Shown here piece by piece: positions 1-8,372 of a stretch of 64,000 nt of DNA. A model generated the notes under the pieces. That model searched no databases and was not told where the DNA came from. It saw nothing but the letters and a program-made list of their open reading frames with translations. The position numbers and the translations under genes are program-made. The stretch's first letter is position 1. Every line of letters starts with the position of its first letter. The stretch is taken from positions 4,305,309 to 4,369,308 of the forward strand of contig NZ_JAINUL010000001.1 in NCBI RefSeq assembly GCF_020639365.1, in the 5' to 3' direction. The stretch is from Streptomyces flavotricini. Lineage in GTDB: Bacteria > Actinomycetota > Actinomycetes > Streptomycetales > Streptomycetaceae.

Positions 1-387
1 GACGTACTCGCCGTGGCCTCCCTCGCCGGCATCGGCTTCACCGTCTCGCTCCTCATCGGCGAGCTCGCCTTCACCGGCGACGAGACCCTGACCGACGAGG
101 TGAAGGCCGCCGTCCTGTTCGGCTCCCTCATCGCCGCCGTGGTCGCGAGCGTCATGCTCAAGCTCCGCAACCGCAAGTACCGGGCCCTCACCGAGGACGA
201 GGAGCGCGACGAGGACCTCGACGGCATCCCGGACATCTACGAGCAGGACAAGCCGGAGTACCACCTGAGGATGGCGAAGATCTACGAGGCGAAGGCCGCG
301 GAGCACCGGCGCAGGGCCGAGGCGGCCACGGCCGCCGCGCTCGAAGCGGCCACCGGGTCCAGCGCCGAGCGCGACCGTCCGGCATGA
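1..387 (+). CDS. nhaA: Na+/H+ antiporter NhaA, C-terminal end (partial)
   Basis: The window opens inside this gene; the frame is open from base 1 and stops with TGA at 385-387. The visible part begins with a hydrophobic helix containing GIGFTVSLLIGELAF, which resembles the conserved helix XI region of NhaA antiporters, followed by a last membrane helix (about residues 36-55) and a charged cytoplasmic tail rich in Glu, Lys and Ala. NhaA exchanges sodium for protons across the membrane. The 5' part, including the ion-binding aspartates, lies outside the window. The acidic and then coiled tail is longer than in enterobacterial NhaA, as is common in actinobacteria. Confidence 0.8.
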   Translation, partial: DVLAVASLAGIGFTVSLLIGELAFTGDETLTDEVKAAVLFGSLIAAVVASVMLKLRNRKYRALTEDEERDEDLDGIPDIYEQDKPEYHLRMAKIYEAKAAEHRRRAEAATAAALEAATGSSAERDRPA

Positions 388-473
388 TCTGAACTGACGC
401 CGTGACGGGCGAAGGACAGCCGCCGCGCGGGGCGTCGACAGCAGACGACGGCAGAAGACAGAGGGAGAGAGCG

Positions 474-932
474 ATGAGCGCAGTGGACCAAGGGGCGCAA
501 GGAGCCGAGCGCACACTCGGCCAGCTGGTCGCCTCGGCCACCGCCGAGATGTCCGCCCTGGTGCACGACGAGATCGCCCTCGCCAAGGCGGAGATCCGCC
601 AGGACGTCAAGCGCGTGGGCATCGGCGGCACCGCCATCGGGATCGCAGGGGTGTTCGCCCTGTTCTCCCTGCCCGTGCTGAGCTTCGCCGCGGCGTACGG
701 GATCCACAACCTCGGGCTCGGGCTGGCCTGGTCGTTCCTCATCGTCGGCGTGGCGTTCCTGCTGCTCGCGGGCCTGCTGGCGCTGATCGCCGTATCGAAG
801 TTCAAGAAGGTCAAGCCGCCGGAGAAGACCATCGCCTCCGTCAAGCAGACCGCGGCGGTCGTCGGGACGGTCAAGCCGCACCCGCGGTCGGTGAGTGACC
901 AGGCCGTGGGTGTGGCACGCTCGTCCTCATGA
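474..932 (+). CDS. Phage-holin-family (holin_3_6-like) membrane protein
   Basis: A 152-residue protein. I start it at ATG 474, preceded by GGGAGAGAGCG, rather than at upstream in-frame starts. The N-terminal half is an amphipathic helical stretch with alternating charges (around residues 30-45, DEIALAKAEIRQDVKRVG). Two hydrophobic helices follow (about residues 50-72 and 78-103), then a basic tail with FKKVKPPEK. This is the architecture of the actinobacterial holin_3_6/DUF1469 family, usually annotated as phage holin family protein although found outside phages; its role is not established. The stop codon overlaps the start of the following hydrolase (ATGA), so the two are probably co-translated. 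No other phage genes are nearby. Confidence 0.75.
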   Translation: MSAVDQGAQGAERTLGQLVASATAEMSALVHDEIALAKAEIRQDVKRVGIGGTAIGIAGVFALFSLPVLSFAAAYGIHNLGLGLAWSFLIVGVAFLLLAGLLALIAVSKFKKVKPPEKTIASVKQTAAVVGTVKPHPRSVSDQAVGVARSSS

Positions 933-1888
933 CAGCGCCCTCTCCGGACTCCAGCACGCCGCCCACCGCCGCGACGGCGGTCCGGATCGATGTGCCCGGC
1001 GGGAGGACGGTGACCCACCGGGACGTCGCGGCCAACGGGGCCCGGTTCCACGTGGCCGAGATGGGCGACGGGCCGCTGGTCCTGCTGCTCCACGGTTTCC
1101 CACAGTTCTGGTGGACGTGGCGGCACCAGCTGACCGCGCTCGCAGACGCCGGATACCGGGCGGTCGCGATGGACCTGCGCGGGGTGGGCGGCAGCGACCG
1201 CACCCCGCGCGGCTACGACCCCGCGAACCTGGCGCTCGACATCACCGGGGTCGTACGGTCCCTCGGCGAGCCGGACGCCGCCCTCGTGGGGCACGACCTG
1301 GGCGGCTACCTCGCCTGGACCGCGGCCGTGATGCGCCCCAAGCTGGTGCGCCGGCTCGTGGTCTCCTCGATGCCGCACCCGCGGCGCTGGCGCTCGGCGA
1401 TGCTCTCCGACTTCGGCCAGACCCGGGCCAGTTCGCACATCTGGGGCTTCCAGCGGCCGTTCATCCCGGAGCGGCAGCTCGTCGCCGACGACGGGGCGCT
1501 CGTGGGCGAGCTGATCCGGGACTGGTCCGGGCCGCTGCCGCCCGCGGCGGAGGACCTCGACGTGTACCGGCGGGCGATGTGCATCCCGTCCACCGCGCAC
1601 TGCTCGATCGAGCCGTACCGCTGGATGATGCGTTCCATGGCCCGGCCGGACGGGCTCCAGTTCAACCGCCGGATGAAGCGACCGGTGCGCGTGCCGACGC
1701 TGCACCTGCACGGCTCCCTCGACCCGGTGATGCGGACCCGGAGCGCGGCCGGCTCCGGGGAGTACGTCGAAGCCCCGTACCGGTGGCGGCTGTTCGACGG
1801 CCTCGGGCACTTCCCCCACGAGGAGGACCCCTCGGCCTTCTCGACCGAGCTGGTGAACTGGCTGAAGGACCCCGAGCCGGACCGCTGA
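929..1888 (+). CDS. Alpha/beta hydrolase, epoxide-hydrolase-like
   Basis: 319 residues with an alpha/beta-hydrolase fold. The oxyanion-hole motif is HGFPQFWWTW (about residues 54-63). The nucleophile elbow is GHDLGG, so the nucleophile is Asp rather than Ser, which is typical of epoxide hydrolases and haloalkane dehalogenases. The C-terminal catalytic His lies in GLGHFPHEEDP. The HGFP motif points to soluble epoxide hydrolases rather than dehalogenases; the natural substrate cannot be read from sequence. A cap domain sits between the elbow and the late acid (LHGSLDPV). The ATG overlaps the stop of the upstream holin-like gene by 4 nt, so it is probably the second gene of that operon. Confidence 0.8.
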   Translation: MTAPSPDSSTPPTAATAVRIDVPGGRTVTHRDVAANGARFHVAEMGDGPLVLLLHGFPQFWWTWRHQLTALADAGYRAVAMDLRGVGGSDRTPRGYDPANLALDITGVVRSLGEPDAALVGHDLGGYLAWTAAVMRPKLVRRLVVSSMPHPRRWRSAMLSDFGQTRASSHIWGFQRPFIPERQLVADDGALVGELIRDWSGPLPPAAEDLDVYRRAMCIPSTAHCSIEPYRWMMRSMARPDGLQFNRRMKRPVRVPTLHLHGSLDPVMRTRSAAGSGEYVEAPYRWRLFDGLGHFPHEEDPSAFSTELVNWLKDPEPDR

Positions 1889-2301
1889 CCCGACGGGATC
1901 TCAGCTGACCAGCCATCAGTACGACTGTCTTACGAACATTCAATTGCCTGGCGCATAGGCCAATTGGCCGCCCCGGACGGGGTTACCGACCTTGGGGCCC
2001 GGGCACAGCTCGTTGTATGGGCTGGACGCACGACTACGGTGACACCGCACGCGAACGCCGCCCGGCAGCGACGCCGGGCATGCACGGGAGGACGGGCCGG
2101 GACGGCCACGACCCCCGACTCGGGATTCCACGCATCCTGCGCCGCCGGGCCCGCTGGGTCTCGGCACGGCTGCGCCATCCACGGACGTAGCCGCGGCCGC
2201 GGCCCTTCCCGTACGGGCGCCCCGCGCGGACACGCCCGTACGGGGCCTGCGGACCCTACGGGCCCTCCGATCGGTACGGGCCCCACACGGACCCGCACGG
2301 A
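1889..2301. other. Intergenic region between convergent genes, with GTACGGG motif repeats
   Basis: About 410 bp between the hydrolase and the convergent marP-like gene. I see no convincing gene; the open frames here lack a ribosome binding site and a family match. It holds a 12-bp palindrome GGCCAATTGGCC at 1958-1969 and, near the right end, two copies of the palindrome CCCGTACGGG (2208-2217 and 2235-2244) plus two related TACGGGCCC copies before 2290. These can form hairpins and may act as a terminator for the genes entering from both sides. Confidence 0.4.
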
Positions 2302-3513
2302 TCAGAGGGCGCAGCCCTGGCTGTCGGCCCGCCGGTCGGAGACCTTCCCGATCCGGATGTCGTCGCGGACCTCGTCCGCCGTCAGCGCGTACCCGGTGTT
2401 CGGGTCGTCGAGCGACTTCGCGAAGACGACCCCGTACACCTTGCCGTCGGGCGTCAGCAGCGGCCCGCCGGAGTTGCCCTGGCGGACGGTCGCGAACAGC
2501 GAGTAGACATCGCGCCGGACGGTGCCCCGGTGGTAGATGTCCGGGCCGTTGGCGTTGATCCGGCCGCGGACGCGCGCCGCGCGGACGTCGTACGCGCCGT
2601 TCTCCGGGAAGCCGGCGACGATCGCGTCGCTGCCGCTCGTCGCGTCCTTGTCCGTGAACTCCAGCGCGGGCGCCTTCAGCTTGGGCACGTCCAGGACGGC
2701 GATGTCGCGCTCCCAGTCGTAGAGCACGACCTTGCCGTCGTAGAGCTTGCCCTCGCCGCCGATCTGCACGGTCGGCTCGCCGACCCCGCCGACCACGTGC
2801 GCGTTGGTCATGACCTTGCCGGGCGCGAAGACGAAGCCGGTGCCCTCCAGGACCTTGCTGCAGCTCGGCGCGGTACCGACGACCTTCACGATCGAGCGCT
2901 TGGCCGCCTCGGCGACGGGGCTGCGGGCGAGCGCCGGATCGGGTGCCTTCACCTCGGTGATCGGCTCGTTCGAGAACGGGCTGAAGACCTGCGGGAAGCC
3001 GCTGCGCGCGAGGGTGGAGCTGAAGTCCGAGAACCAGGTGTTGGCCTGGGCGGGCAGCACCCGCGACACGCCCAGCAGCACCTTGGAGTTGCGGACCTCC
3101 TTGCCCAGCGTGGGAAGCGACGTCCCGGCGAGGGCGGAGCCGATCAGCCACGCCACCAGCAGCATCGCGACGACGTTGACCAGGGCCCCGCCGGTCGCGT
3201 CGAGCGCGCGCGCCGGTGACCACGTGATGTGGCGGCGCAGGCGGTTGCCCAGATGGGTGGTGAAGGCCTGCCCGATCGAGGCACAGACGATGATCACGAC
3301 GACGGCGATGACCACGACCGTGGTGGACACCTGGGTGCCGTTGTCGGTCACCCGGTCCCAGACCAGCGGGAGCAGGGACACGGCGATGAGACCACCGCCG
3401 AGGAAGCCGATCACCGACAGGATGCCGACGACGAACCCCTGGCGGTAGCCGACGATCGCGAACCACACGGCGGCGAGCAGCAACAGGATGTCCAGCACGT
3501 TCACGAGGGTCAC
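2302..3513 (-). CDS. marP: MarP-family membrane-anchored serine protease (CvpA domain plus trypsin-like domain)
   Basis: 403 residues, GTG start. The first about 160 residues hold four hydrophobic helices in the CvpA/colicin V production style. A linker leads into a chymotrypsin-fold protease with all three catalytic residues visible: His in TNAHVV, Asp in RDIAVLDV and Ser in GNSGGPL. A Cys near the start of the protease domain (APSCSKV) and the C-terminal QGC may form a stabilising disulfide. The mycobacterial homologue MarP is a periplasmic acid-resistance protease; the same location is expected here. Its start lies 4 nt after the stop of the Nudix gene at 3518, so both are probably in one operon. 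Confidence 0.85.
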   Translation of the reverse strand: MTLVNVLDILLLLAAVWFAIVGYRQGFVVGILSVIGFLGGGLIAVSLLPLVWDRVTDNGTQVSTTVVVIAVVVIIVCASIGQAFTTHLGNRLRRHITWSPARALDATGGALVNVVAMLLVAWLIGSALAGTSLPTLGKEVRNSKVLLGVSRVLPAQANTWFSDFSSTLARSGFPQVFSPFSNEPITEVKAPDPALARSPVAEAAKRSIVKVVGTAPSCSKVLEGTGFVFAPGKVMTNAHVVGGVGEPTVQIGGEGKLYDGKVVLYDWERDIAVLDVPKLKAPALEFTDKDATSGSDAIVAGFPENGAYDVRAARVRGRINANGPDIYHRGTVRRDVYSLFATVRQGNSGGPLLTPDGKVYGVVFAKSLDDPNTGYALTADEVRDDIRIGKVSDRRADSQGCAL

Positions 3514-3517
3514 CGTC

Positions 3518-4276
3518 TCATGCGCGCCAGTCGAGGGGGACCTGCCTCGAGCGGTCCCACGGCAGCTCCCATCCCGCGAAATGCAGGATCCGGTCGATCA
3601 CTCCGGCGGTAAAACCCCAGACCAGAGCGGATTCGACGGTGAAAGCGGGCCCCAGGTGGCCGCTCGGGTGGACGGCCATGACCCGGTGATCGGGATCCGT
3701 GAGATCGGCCACGGGAACCGTGAAGACACGGGCGGTCTCGGCCGGGTCCACGGCGCCGACGGGGCTGGGATCGCGCCACCAGCCGAGCACCGGGGTCACC
3801 ACGAACTCGCTGACCGGGATGTACAGGCGCGGCAGGACGCCGAAGAGCTGGACGCCCGCGGGGTCGAGCCCGGTCTCCTCCTCGGCCTCGCGCAGGGCCG
3901 CCCGCAGCGGGCCGGTGGTGTGCGGATCGCCGTCCTCCGGGTCGAGGGCGCCGCCGGGGAACGAGGGCTGGCCGGCGTGCGAGCGCAAGGTCCCGGCGCG
4001 CTCCATGAGCAGCAGCTCGGGGCCGCGGGGGCCCTCGCCGAAGAGGATCAGCACGGCGGACTGGCGGCCCCGGCCGTCCTCGGGCGGCAGGAACCGGCTG
4101 AGCTGGGTCGGCCTGAGGGTCGCCGCGGCCTCGACGACGGGACCGAGCCACCCGGGCAGGCCCTGGGTGCTGACGCGCAGAGCGCCCTGCTCCTCGTACG
4201 GGGCATGCGGCCCGCCCCGCTGCGGCCGCGCGGCCGCCTGGGTCACACCGCTGTCGTCCCGCGCTCCGCGCGTCAT
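3518..4276 (-). CDS. Nudix hydrolase, CoA-pyrophosphatase type
   Basis: 252 residues counted from ATG 4276; a GTG ten codons later is an alternative start. The Nudix box is split across SFPGGALDPEDGDPHTTG and ALREAEEETGL, giving the G-x5-E-x7-REUxEExGU pattern. Just upstream, SHAGQPSFPGG is the UPF0035-type extension characteristic of CoA diphosphatases (NUDT7/NudL), which hydrolyse CoA to 3',5'-ADP and phosphopantetheine. The tail ends with RQVPLDWRA. It lies 4 nt upstream of the marP-like gene and is transcribed with it. The region between this gene and nth (4277-4422) shows no gene. Confidence 0.8.
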   Translation of the reverse strand: MTRGARDDSGVTQAAARPQRGGPHAPYEEQGALRVSTQGLPGWLGPVVEAAATLRPTQLSRFLPPEDGRGRQSAVLILFGEGPRGPELLLMERAGTLRSHAGQPSFPGGALDPEDGDPHTTGPLRAALREAEEETGLDPAGVQLFGVLPRLYIPVSEFVVTPVLGWWRDPSPVGAVDPAETARVFTVPVADLTDPDHRVMAVHPSGHLGPAFTVESALVWGFTAGVIDRILHFAGWELPWDRSRQVPLDWRA

Positions 4277-4422
4277 AGGCACCCCTGCTCCTTGCCGTCG
4301 CCGACACCGTCGCCGTCCCGATACGGGGACAACGCAGCCCCGGGCCGGATTCGTTCCTCCGCGGGCCGCCGTGCGGCGGCCCGCGGTCGTGCTGCGTGCT
4401 TCCGCGTTCCCGCGTTCCGGTC

Positions 4423-5379
4423 TCAGGGGCCGGTCGGGGCCGCCTGGGCGGCTTGGGCGGCCTGGCCCGCGCCCAGCGGCGGGGCCGGGAGGCCCGGGTA
4501 GTCCGGCGGCGGGCTCAGCCGCTGGCCGGGCTGGCCGCCCTTCTCGTACTTGAGCAGCTTCCGCGCCTTCTCCGGGTCCGTCTCGCCCTCCCCGTACGCC
4601 GGGCAGAGCGGGGCGATCGGGCAGGCGCCGCAGGCGGGCTTGCGGGAGTGGCAGATCCGGCGGCCGTGGAAGACGACGCGGTGCGAGAGCATCGTCCACT
4701 CGCTCTTCGGGAAGATCGCGCAGATCTCCGCCTCGACCTTCTCCGGGTCCTCCTGCTCCGTCCACTTCCAGCGGCGCACCAGCCGGCCGAAGTGGGTGTC
4801 CACGGTGATCCCGGGGACTCCGAACGCATTGCCGAGGACCACGTTGGCCGTCTTCCGGCCGACTCCCGGGAGCGTCACCAGGTCCTCGATCCGGCCCGGC
4901 ACGTTCCCTCCGAAGTCGTCCCGCAGGGCCTGCGAGAGGCCGAGGAGGGAGCGCGCCTTCGCCCGGAAGAACCCGGTCGGCCGGATGATCTCCTCCAGAT
5001 CCTCGGGCGCGGCCGCGGCCATGTCCTCGGGGGTCGGGTAGGCGGCGAACAGGGCCGGGGTCGTCTGGTTCACGCGCAGGTCGGTGGTCTGCGCGGAGAG
5101 GACCGTGGCGACCAGCAGTTCGAAGGGGTTCCGGAAGTCGAGCTCGGGATGGGCGTACGGATAGATCTCGGCCAGCTCGCGGTTGATGCGGCGGGCCCGG
5201 CGCACCATCGCCAGATGCGATTCCGGTTTCTTGGCCGAACCTTTGCCCTGGGGGCTCGGTTGGGCCGTCCGGCGCTTCCCGGGCGTCTTCTCGGGGGCTT
5301 GTTCGCCCACAGCTGAATTAGGGCCGCCCGTCACTCCTGCGGACCCCTTGGCCTGTGCTCTCACCGGCTTGTTGGACAC
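4423..5379 (-). CDS. nth: Endonuclease III (DNA glycosylase/AP lyase)
   Basis: 318 residues. The core carries the helix-hairpin-helix LPGVGRKTANVVL, whose Lys is the Schiff-base nucleophile, followed by the catalytic Asp in TVDTHFGRL. The C-terminal iron-sulfur motif C-x6-C-x2-C-x5-C is intact (from CHSRKPAC to APLC). It removes oxidised pyrimidines and nicks AP sites. Compared with E. coli Nth (about 210 residues) it has a Pro/Lys/Gly-rich N-terminal extension of about 55 residues and a C-terminal tail with repeated AAQ. The true start could lie further in, because the extension is low complexity. In streptomycetes it neighbours crp, which it does here on the opposite strand. Confidence 0.9.
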   Translation of the reverse strand: MSNKPVRAQAKGSAGVTGGPNSAVGEQAPEKTPGKRRTAQPSPQGKGSAKKPESHLAMVRRARRINRELAEIYPYAHPELDFRNPFELLVATVLSAQTTDLRVNQTTPALFAAYPTPEDMAAAAPEDLEEIIRPTGFFRAKARSLLGLSQALRDDFGGNVPGRIEDLVTLPGVGRKTANVVLGNAFGVPGITVDTHFGRLVRRWKWTEQEDPEKVEAEICAIFPKSEWTMLSHRVVFHGRRICHSRKPACGACPIAPLCPAYGEGETDPEKARKLLKYEKGGQPGQRLSPPPDYPGLPAPPLGAGQAAQAAQAAPTGP

Positions 5380-5566
5380 CCGGCCAGCCTAAGGCCGGGC
5401 GCCGACACCCGTCTGGACCTCAGGTAACACCACTCTGATTGGCCTCTCACCGCACAGCACACGCGTACGTCCGGCATCCTTGGTAGTGATTGATCGCACT
5501 GTTTGAGCCGTCCGGCAAAATGGGGGACCAGGTCCCCCTGAGCCGGTCGACATAGGAGAGACACTC

Positions 5567-6241
5567 GTGGACGACGTTCTGCGGCGCGCCCCGCTCTTCG
5601 CGGCGCTCGATGATGAGCAGGCCGCGGAGCTCCGCGCCTCCATGGGCGAGGTGACCCTCGCACGCGGTGACGCCCTGTTCCACGAGGGCGACCCCGGCGA
5701 CCGGCTGTATGTCGTGACCGAGGGCAAGGTGAAGCTGCACCGCACCTCCCCCGACGGTCGCGAGAACATGCTGGCCGTCCTCGGCCCCGGCGAGCTGATC
5801 GGCGAGCTGTCGCTGTTCGACCCCGGCCCGCGTACCGCCACCGCCACCGCCCTGACCGAGGTCAAGCTCCTCGGCCTCGGCCACGGCGACCTCCAGCCCT
5901 GGCTCAACGCCCGGCCCGAGGTCGCGACCGCGCTGCTGCGCGCGGTGGCACGGCGCCTGCGCAAGACCAACGACCAGATGTCCGACCTGGTCTTCTCCGA
6001 CGTCCCGGGCCGCGTCGCCCGCGCCCTCCTGGACCTGTCGCGCCGCTTCGGCGTGCAGTCCGAGGAAGGCATCCACGTCGTGCACGACCTGACGCAGGAA
6101 GAGCTGGCCCAGCTGGTGGGCGCCTCCCGCGAGACGGTCAACAAGGCCCTCGCGGACTTCGCGGGCCGCGGCTGGCTCCGCCTGGAGGCCCGCGCGGTCA
6201 TCCTGCTGGACGTGGAGCGGCTGGCCAAGCGGTCGCGCTGA
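5567..6241 (+). CDS. crp: Cyclic-AMP receptor protein family regulator Crp
   Basis: 224 residues, GTG start with AGGAGAG about 8 nt upstream. The N-terminal cyclic-nucleotide-binding beta-roll includes GELIGELSLFDPGPRTAT, matching the phosphate-binding cassette (GE-LxLF-xxR-AT). A long dimerisation helix follows, then a winged helix with TQEELAQLVGASRETVNKAL as the recognition helix region. In Streptomyces, Crp controls germination, development and antibiotic production; that role is family knowledge. The 187-bp region upstream, divergent from nth, should hold its promoter, but I cannot assign -10 and -35 boxes with confidence. Confidence 0.92.
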   Translation: MDDVLRRAPLFAALDDEQAAELRASMGEVTLARGDALFHEGDPGDRLYVVTEGKVKLHRTSPDGRENMLAVLGPGELIGELSLFDPGPRTATATALTEVKLLGLGHGDLQPWLNARPEVATALLRAVARRLRKTNDQMSDLVFSDVPGRVARALLDLSRRFGVQSEEGIHVVHDLTQEELAQLVGASRETVNKALADFAGRGWLRLEARAVILLDVERLAKRSR

Positions 6242-6260
6242 CCGCGCTCCGGATGTGCGT

Positions 6261-6294
6261 GGAGGGGTCCTGCCCGGTCGGGCGGGGCCCCTCT
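6261..6294. terminator. Bidirectional hairpin between convergent genes
   Basis: Arms GAGGGGTCCTGCCC and GGGCGGGGCCCCTC flank a short loop in the 96-bp gap between crp (+) and the L7/L12-like gene (-). The stem contains a few G-T pairs or mismatches. There is no U tract, as usual in Streptomyces. Confidence 0.55.
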
Positions 6295-6337
6295 GCCGTC
6301 TCCGGGTACGGCGGCCGGACCTCGGCGCGTACGGCGG

Positions 6338-6628
6338 TCAGACCTCGGTCAGGGCCTCGACCGCCTGCTTCGCCTCCAGCAGACCGGCCCCGGTGATCCG
6401 CCGGTAGACCTTGATGGCCTCCACGGTGCGGCCGTCGCGCACGAGCGCCCGTACCTCGTCCAGCCCCGCCGGCTCCGGCTCCTCGATGCCGAAGTGGTCC
6501 AGGAGCAGGCCCAGCCGGCGCTCCAGCCGCTCCGAGCGGCGCTCCAGTGCCTTCATGCGCAGGGTCACCGACGAGGTGATCCACGAGGCCGTGGCGATGA
6601 GCGCGAGCAGCAGGAAGAGCGTGTTCAT
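6338..6628 (-). CDS. Small membrane-anchored protein with ribosomal L7/L12 C-terminal-like domain
   Basis: 96 residues from ATG 6628. It starts with a single hydrophobic segment (MNTLFLLLALIATASWI), then an amphipathic coiled segment with many Arg/Glu (ALERRSERLERRLGLLLDHF). It ends with about 35 residues resembling the bL12 C-terminal fold: GRTVEAIKVYRRITGAGLLEAKQAVE matches the L7/L12 pattern K-I-xx-VR-xx-TGLGLKEAKxxVE. It is not the ribosomal stalk protein itself because it lacks the N-terminal dimerisation and hinge regions. Its ATG overlaps the stop of the MBL gene (ATGA), so it is the last gene of the Nudix-MBL operon. Function unknown. Confidence 0.75.
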   Translation of the reverse strand: MNTLFLLLALIATASWITSSVTLRMKALERRSERLERRLGLLLDHFGIEEPEPAGLDEVRALVRDGRTVEAIKVYRRITGAGLLEAKQAVEALTEV

Positions 6629-7470
6629 TCGGGTCCCCCGGGGATCAGTCCGTGATCTTGAAGGTACTCCAGCTGCGCCCGTACGGACCATTCCGCGGCC
6701 GGCCACAGCGAGCGGTCCACGTCCGCGTAGACGTGGGCGACCACCGCCTCCGGGCTCGTGTACCCGTCCTCCACGGCGGTCTCGACCTGGGCGAGCCGGT
6801 GCGCGCGGTGGGCGAGGTAGAACTCCACCGCTCCCTGTGCGTCGTCCAGGACCGGCCCGTGGCCCGGGAGCACCGTGTGCACGCCGTCGTCGACCGTCAG
6901 CGAGCGCAGCCGGCGCAGCGAGTCCAGGTAGTCGCCGAGGCGGCCGTCGGGGTGGGCCACGACGGTGGTGCCGCGGCCGAGGATCGTGTCCCCGGTCAGG
7001 ACGGCGCGGTCGGCGGGCAGGTGGAAGCAGAGCGAGTCGGCGGTGTGGCCGGGGGTCGGGACCACGCGCAGTTCCAGGCCGCCCGTGCGGATCACGTCCC
7101 CGGCTCCGAGCCCTTCGCCGCCGAGACGCAGGGCCGGGTCCAGCGCGCGGACCTTCGTACGGGTCAGCTCGGCGAACCGGCCCGCGCCCTCGGCGTGGTC
7201 GGGGTGGCCGTGGGTGAGGAGGGTCAGCGCGATCCGCTTGCCGGCCTGCTCGGCGGCCGCCACGACGGCCCGCAGGTGGGCCTCGTCCAGCGGGCCGGGG
7301 TCGATGACGACGGCTTCCGCGGAACCGGGCTCCGAGACGAGCCAGGTGTTGGTGCCGTCCAGGGTCATCGCGGAGGCGTTGGGCGCCAGGATGTTGACCG
7401 CGCGGGCGGTGGCGGGCCCCGAAGTGACGATTCCGCGGGGCTGTCCGGGCAGAGCGGACGCATTCGTCAC
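6625..7470 (-). CDS. MBL-fold metallohydrolase (LACTB2/glyoxalase-II-like)
   Basis: 281 residues from GTG 7470, which overlaps the stop of the upstream Nudix gene (GTGA). The metal-binding signature THGHPDHAEGA (HxHxDH) is present, with further ligands in PTPGHTADS, LTGDTILG and the late LPGHGP. The C-terminal region (TSPEAVVAHVYADV to LEYLQDHGLI) is a short winged-helix-like domain as in LACTB2-type hydrolases. The enzyme probably hydrolyses a thioester or phosphodiester; the substrate is unknown. It is the middle gene of the operon Nudix, MBL, L7/L12-like protein. Confidence 0.85.
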   Translation of the reverse strand: MTNASALPGQPRGIVTSGPATARAVNILAPNASAMTLDGTNTWLVSEPGSAEAVVIDPGPLDEAHLRAVVAAAEQAGKRIALTLLTHGHPDHAEGAGRFAELTRTKVRALDPALRLGGEGLGAGDVIRTGGLELRVVPTPGHTADSLCFHLPADRAVLTGDTILGRGTTVVAHPDGRLGDYLDSLRRLRSLTVDDGVHTVLPGHGPVLDDAQGAVEFYLAHRAHRLAQVETAVEDGYTSPEAVVAHVYADVDRSLWPAAEWSVRAQLEYLQDHGLIPGGPE

Positions 7471-8366
7471 GGGGTGCCTCCGAGTCGGACGTGCTTGGTG
7501 AACTCGTCGTGGCCGGGCCAGCTGAGCACCAGTTCCCCGTTCTCCAGCGTGGCCTCGGCCAGTACGGGGGTCAGGTCCTGGGCGGTGGCCGCGGCGAGGG
7601 CGTCCACCGCGCTCCCGTACGGCTCCAGGGAGCGCAGCGTGGAGATGGTGGGCGGCATCATCAGCAGCTCGCCCTTGTCGTACCCGGAGGCGGCGTCCGC
7701 GGGACGGATCCAGACGGTCCGGTCGGCCTCGGTGGAGGCGTTGCGGGTGCGCTGCCCCTCCGGGAGGGCGGCGACGAAGAACCAGGTGTCGTAGCGGCGG
7801 GGCTCGAACTCCGGGGTGATCCAGCGGGCCCAGGCGCCGAGCAGGTCGGAGCGCAGGAGCAGGCCCCGGCGGTCGAGGAACTCGGCGAAGCTGAGCTCGC
7901 GGGCGACGAGGGCCACCCGATCGGCCTCCCAGTCGTCGCCGGTCGTGTCGCCCACGACCGTGTCGGGGGACTCGCCGGCGAGCAGGACGCCGGCCTCCTC
8001 GAAGGTCTCGCGCACGGCGCCGCAGACGATCGCCTGGGCGGTGCGGGGGTCGGTGGCGAGGCGGGCGGCCCAGTCGTCCCGGCTCGGACCGGCCCAGCCG
8101 ACGAGGTGGTCCTCGTCGCGGGGGTCGACCCCACCGCCGGGGTAGGCGTACGCGCCGCCCGCGAAGGCCATGGAGGCCTTGCGGCGCAGCATGTGCACGG
8201 CGGGTCCGGCGGGGGTGTCGCGGAGCAGCATGACGGTGGCGGCCCGGCGGGGTGCCACCGGGACGAGGGAACCGTCCATGAGCGCGCGGATGCGGTCGGG
8301 CCACTCCGGCGGGTACCACTGGCCTCCGGCGGGGGGCTGCTGCTGACCGTGCTGACCATTCGGCAT
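7467..8366 (-). CDS. Nudix hydrolase, NUDT19-like
   Basis: 299 residues. AYPGGGVDPRDED opens the Nudix box and, after an insertion of about 40 residues, CGAVRETFEEAGVLL supplies the REUxEExGU part. A long insertion inside the Nudix box and a total near 300 residues are typical of NUDT19-type CoA and acyl-CoA diphosphatases. The N-terminal 20 residues are Gln/Pro-rich (NGQHGQQQPPAGG). On the minus strand TAGCAT lies 6 nt before the ATG, so the transcript may be leaderless. It starts the operon leading to the MBL and L7/L12-like genes. Confidence 0.8.
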   Translation of the reverse strand: MPNGQHGQQQPPAGGQWYPPEWPDRIRALMDGSLVPVAPRRAATVMLLRDTPAGPAVHMLRRKASMAFAGGAYAYPGGGVDPRDEDHLVGWAGPSRDDWAARLATDPRTAQAIVCGAVRETFEEAGVLLAGESPDTVVGDTTGDDWEADRVALVARELSFAEFLDRRGLLLRSDLLGAWARWITPEFEPRRYDTWFFVAALPEGQRTRNASTEADRTVWIRPADAASGYDKGELLMMPPTISTLRSLEPYGSAVDALAAATAQDLTPVLAEATLENGELVLSWPGHDEFTKHVRLGGTP

Positions 8367-8372
8367 GTCGGG

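Noticed and set aside
929..1888. Haloalkane dehalogenase
   Set aside because: The Asp nucleophile is shared, but the HGFP oxyanion motif favours epoxide hydrolase. The call stays at family level.
1964..2506. Open frame in the gap after the hydrolase gene
   Set aside because: No ribosome binding site, Arg/Thr/Gly-biased composition and overlap with the MarP gene on the other strand.
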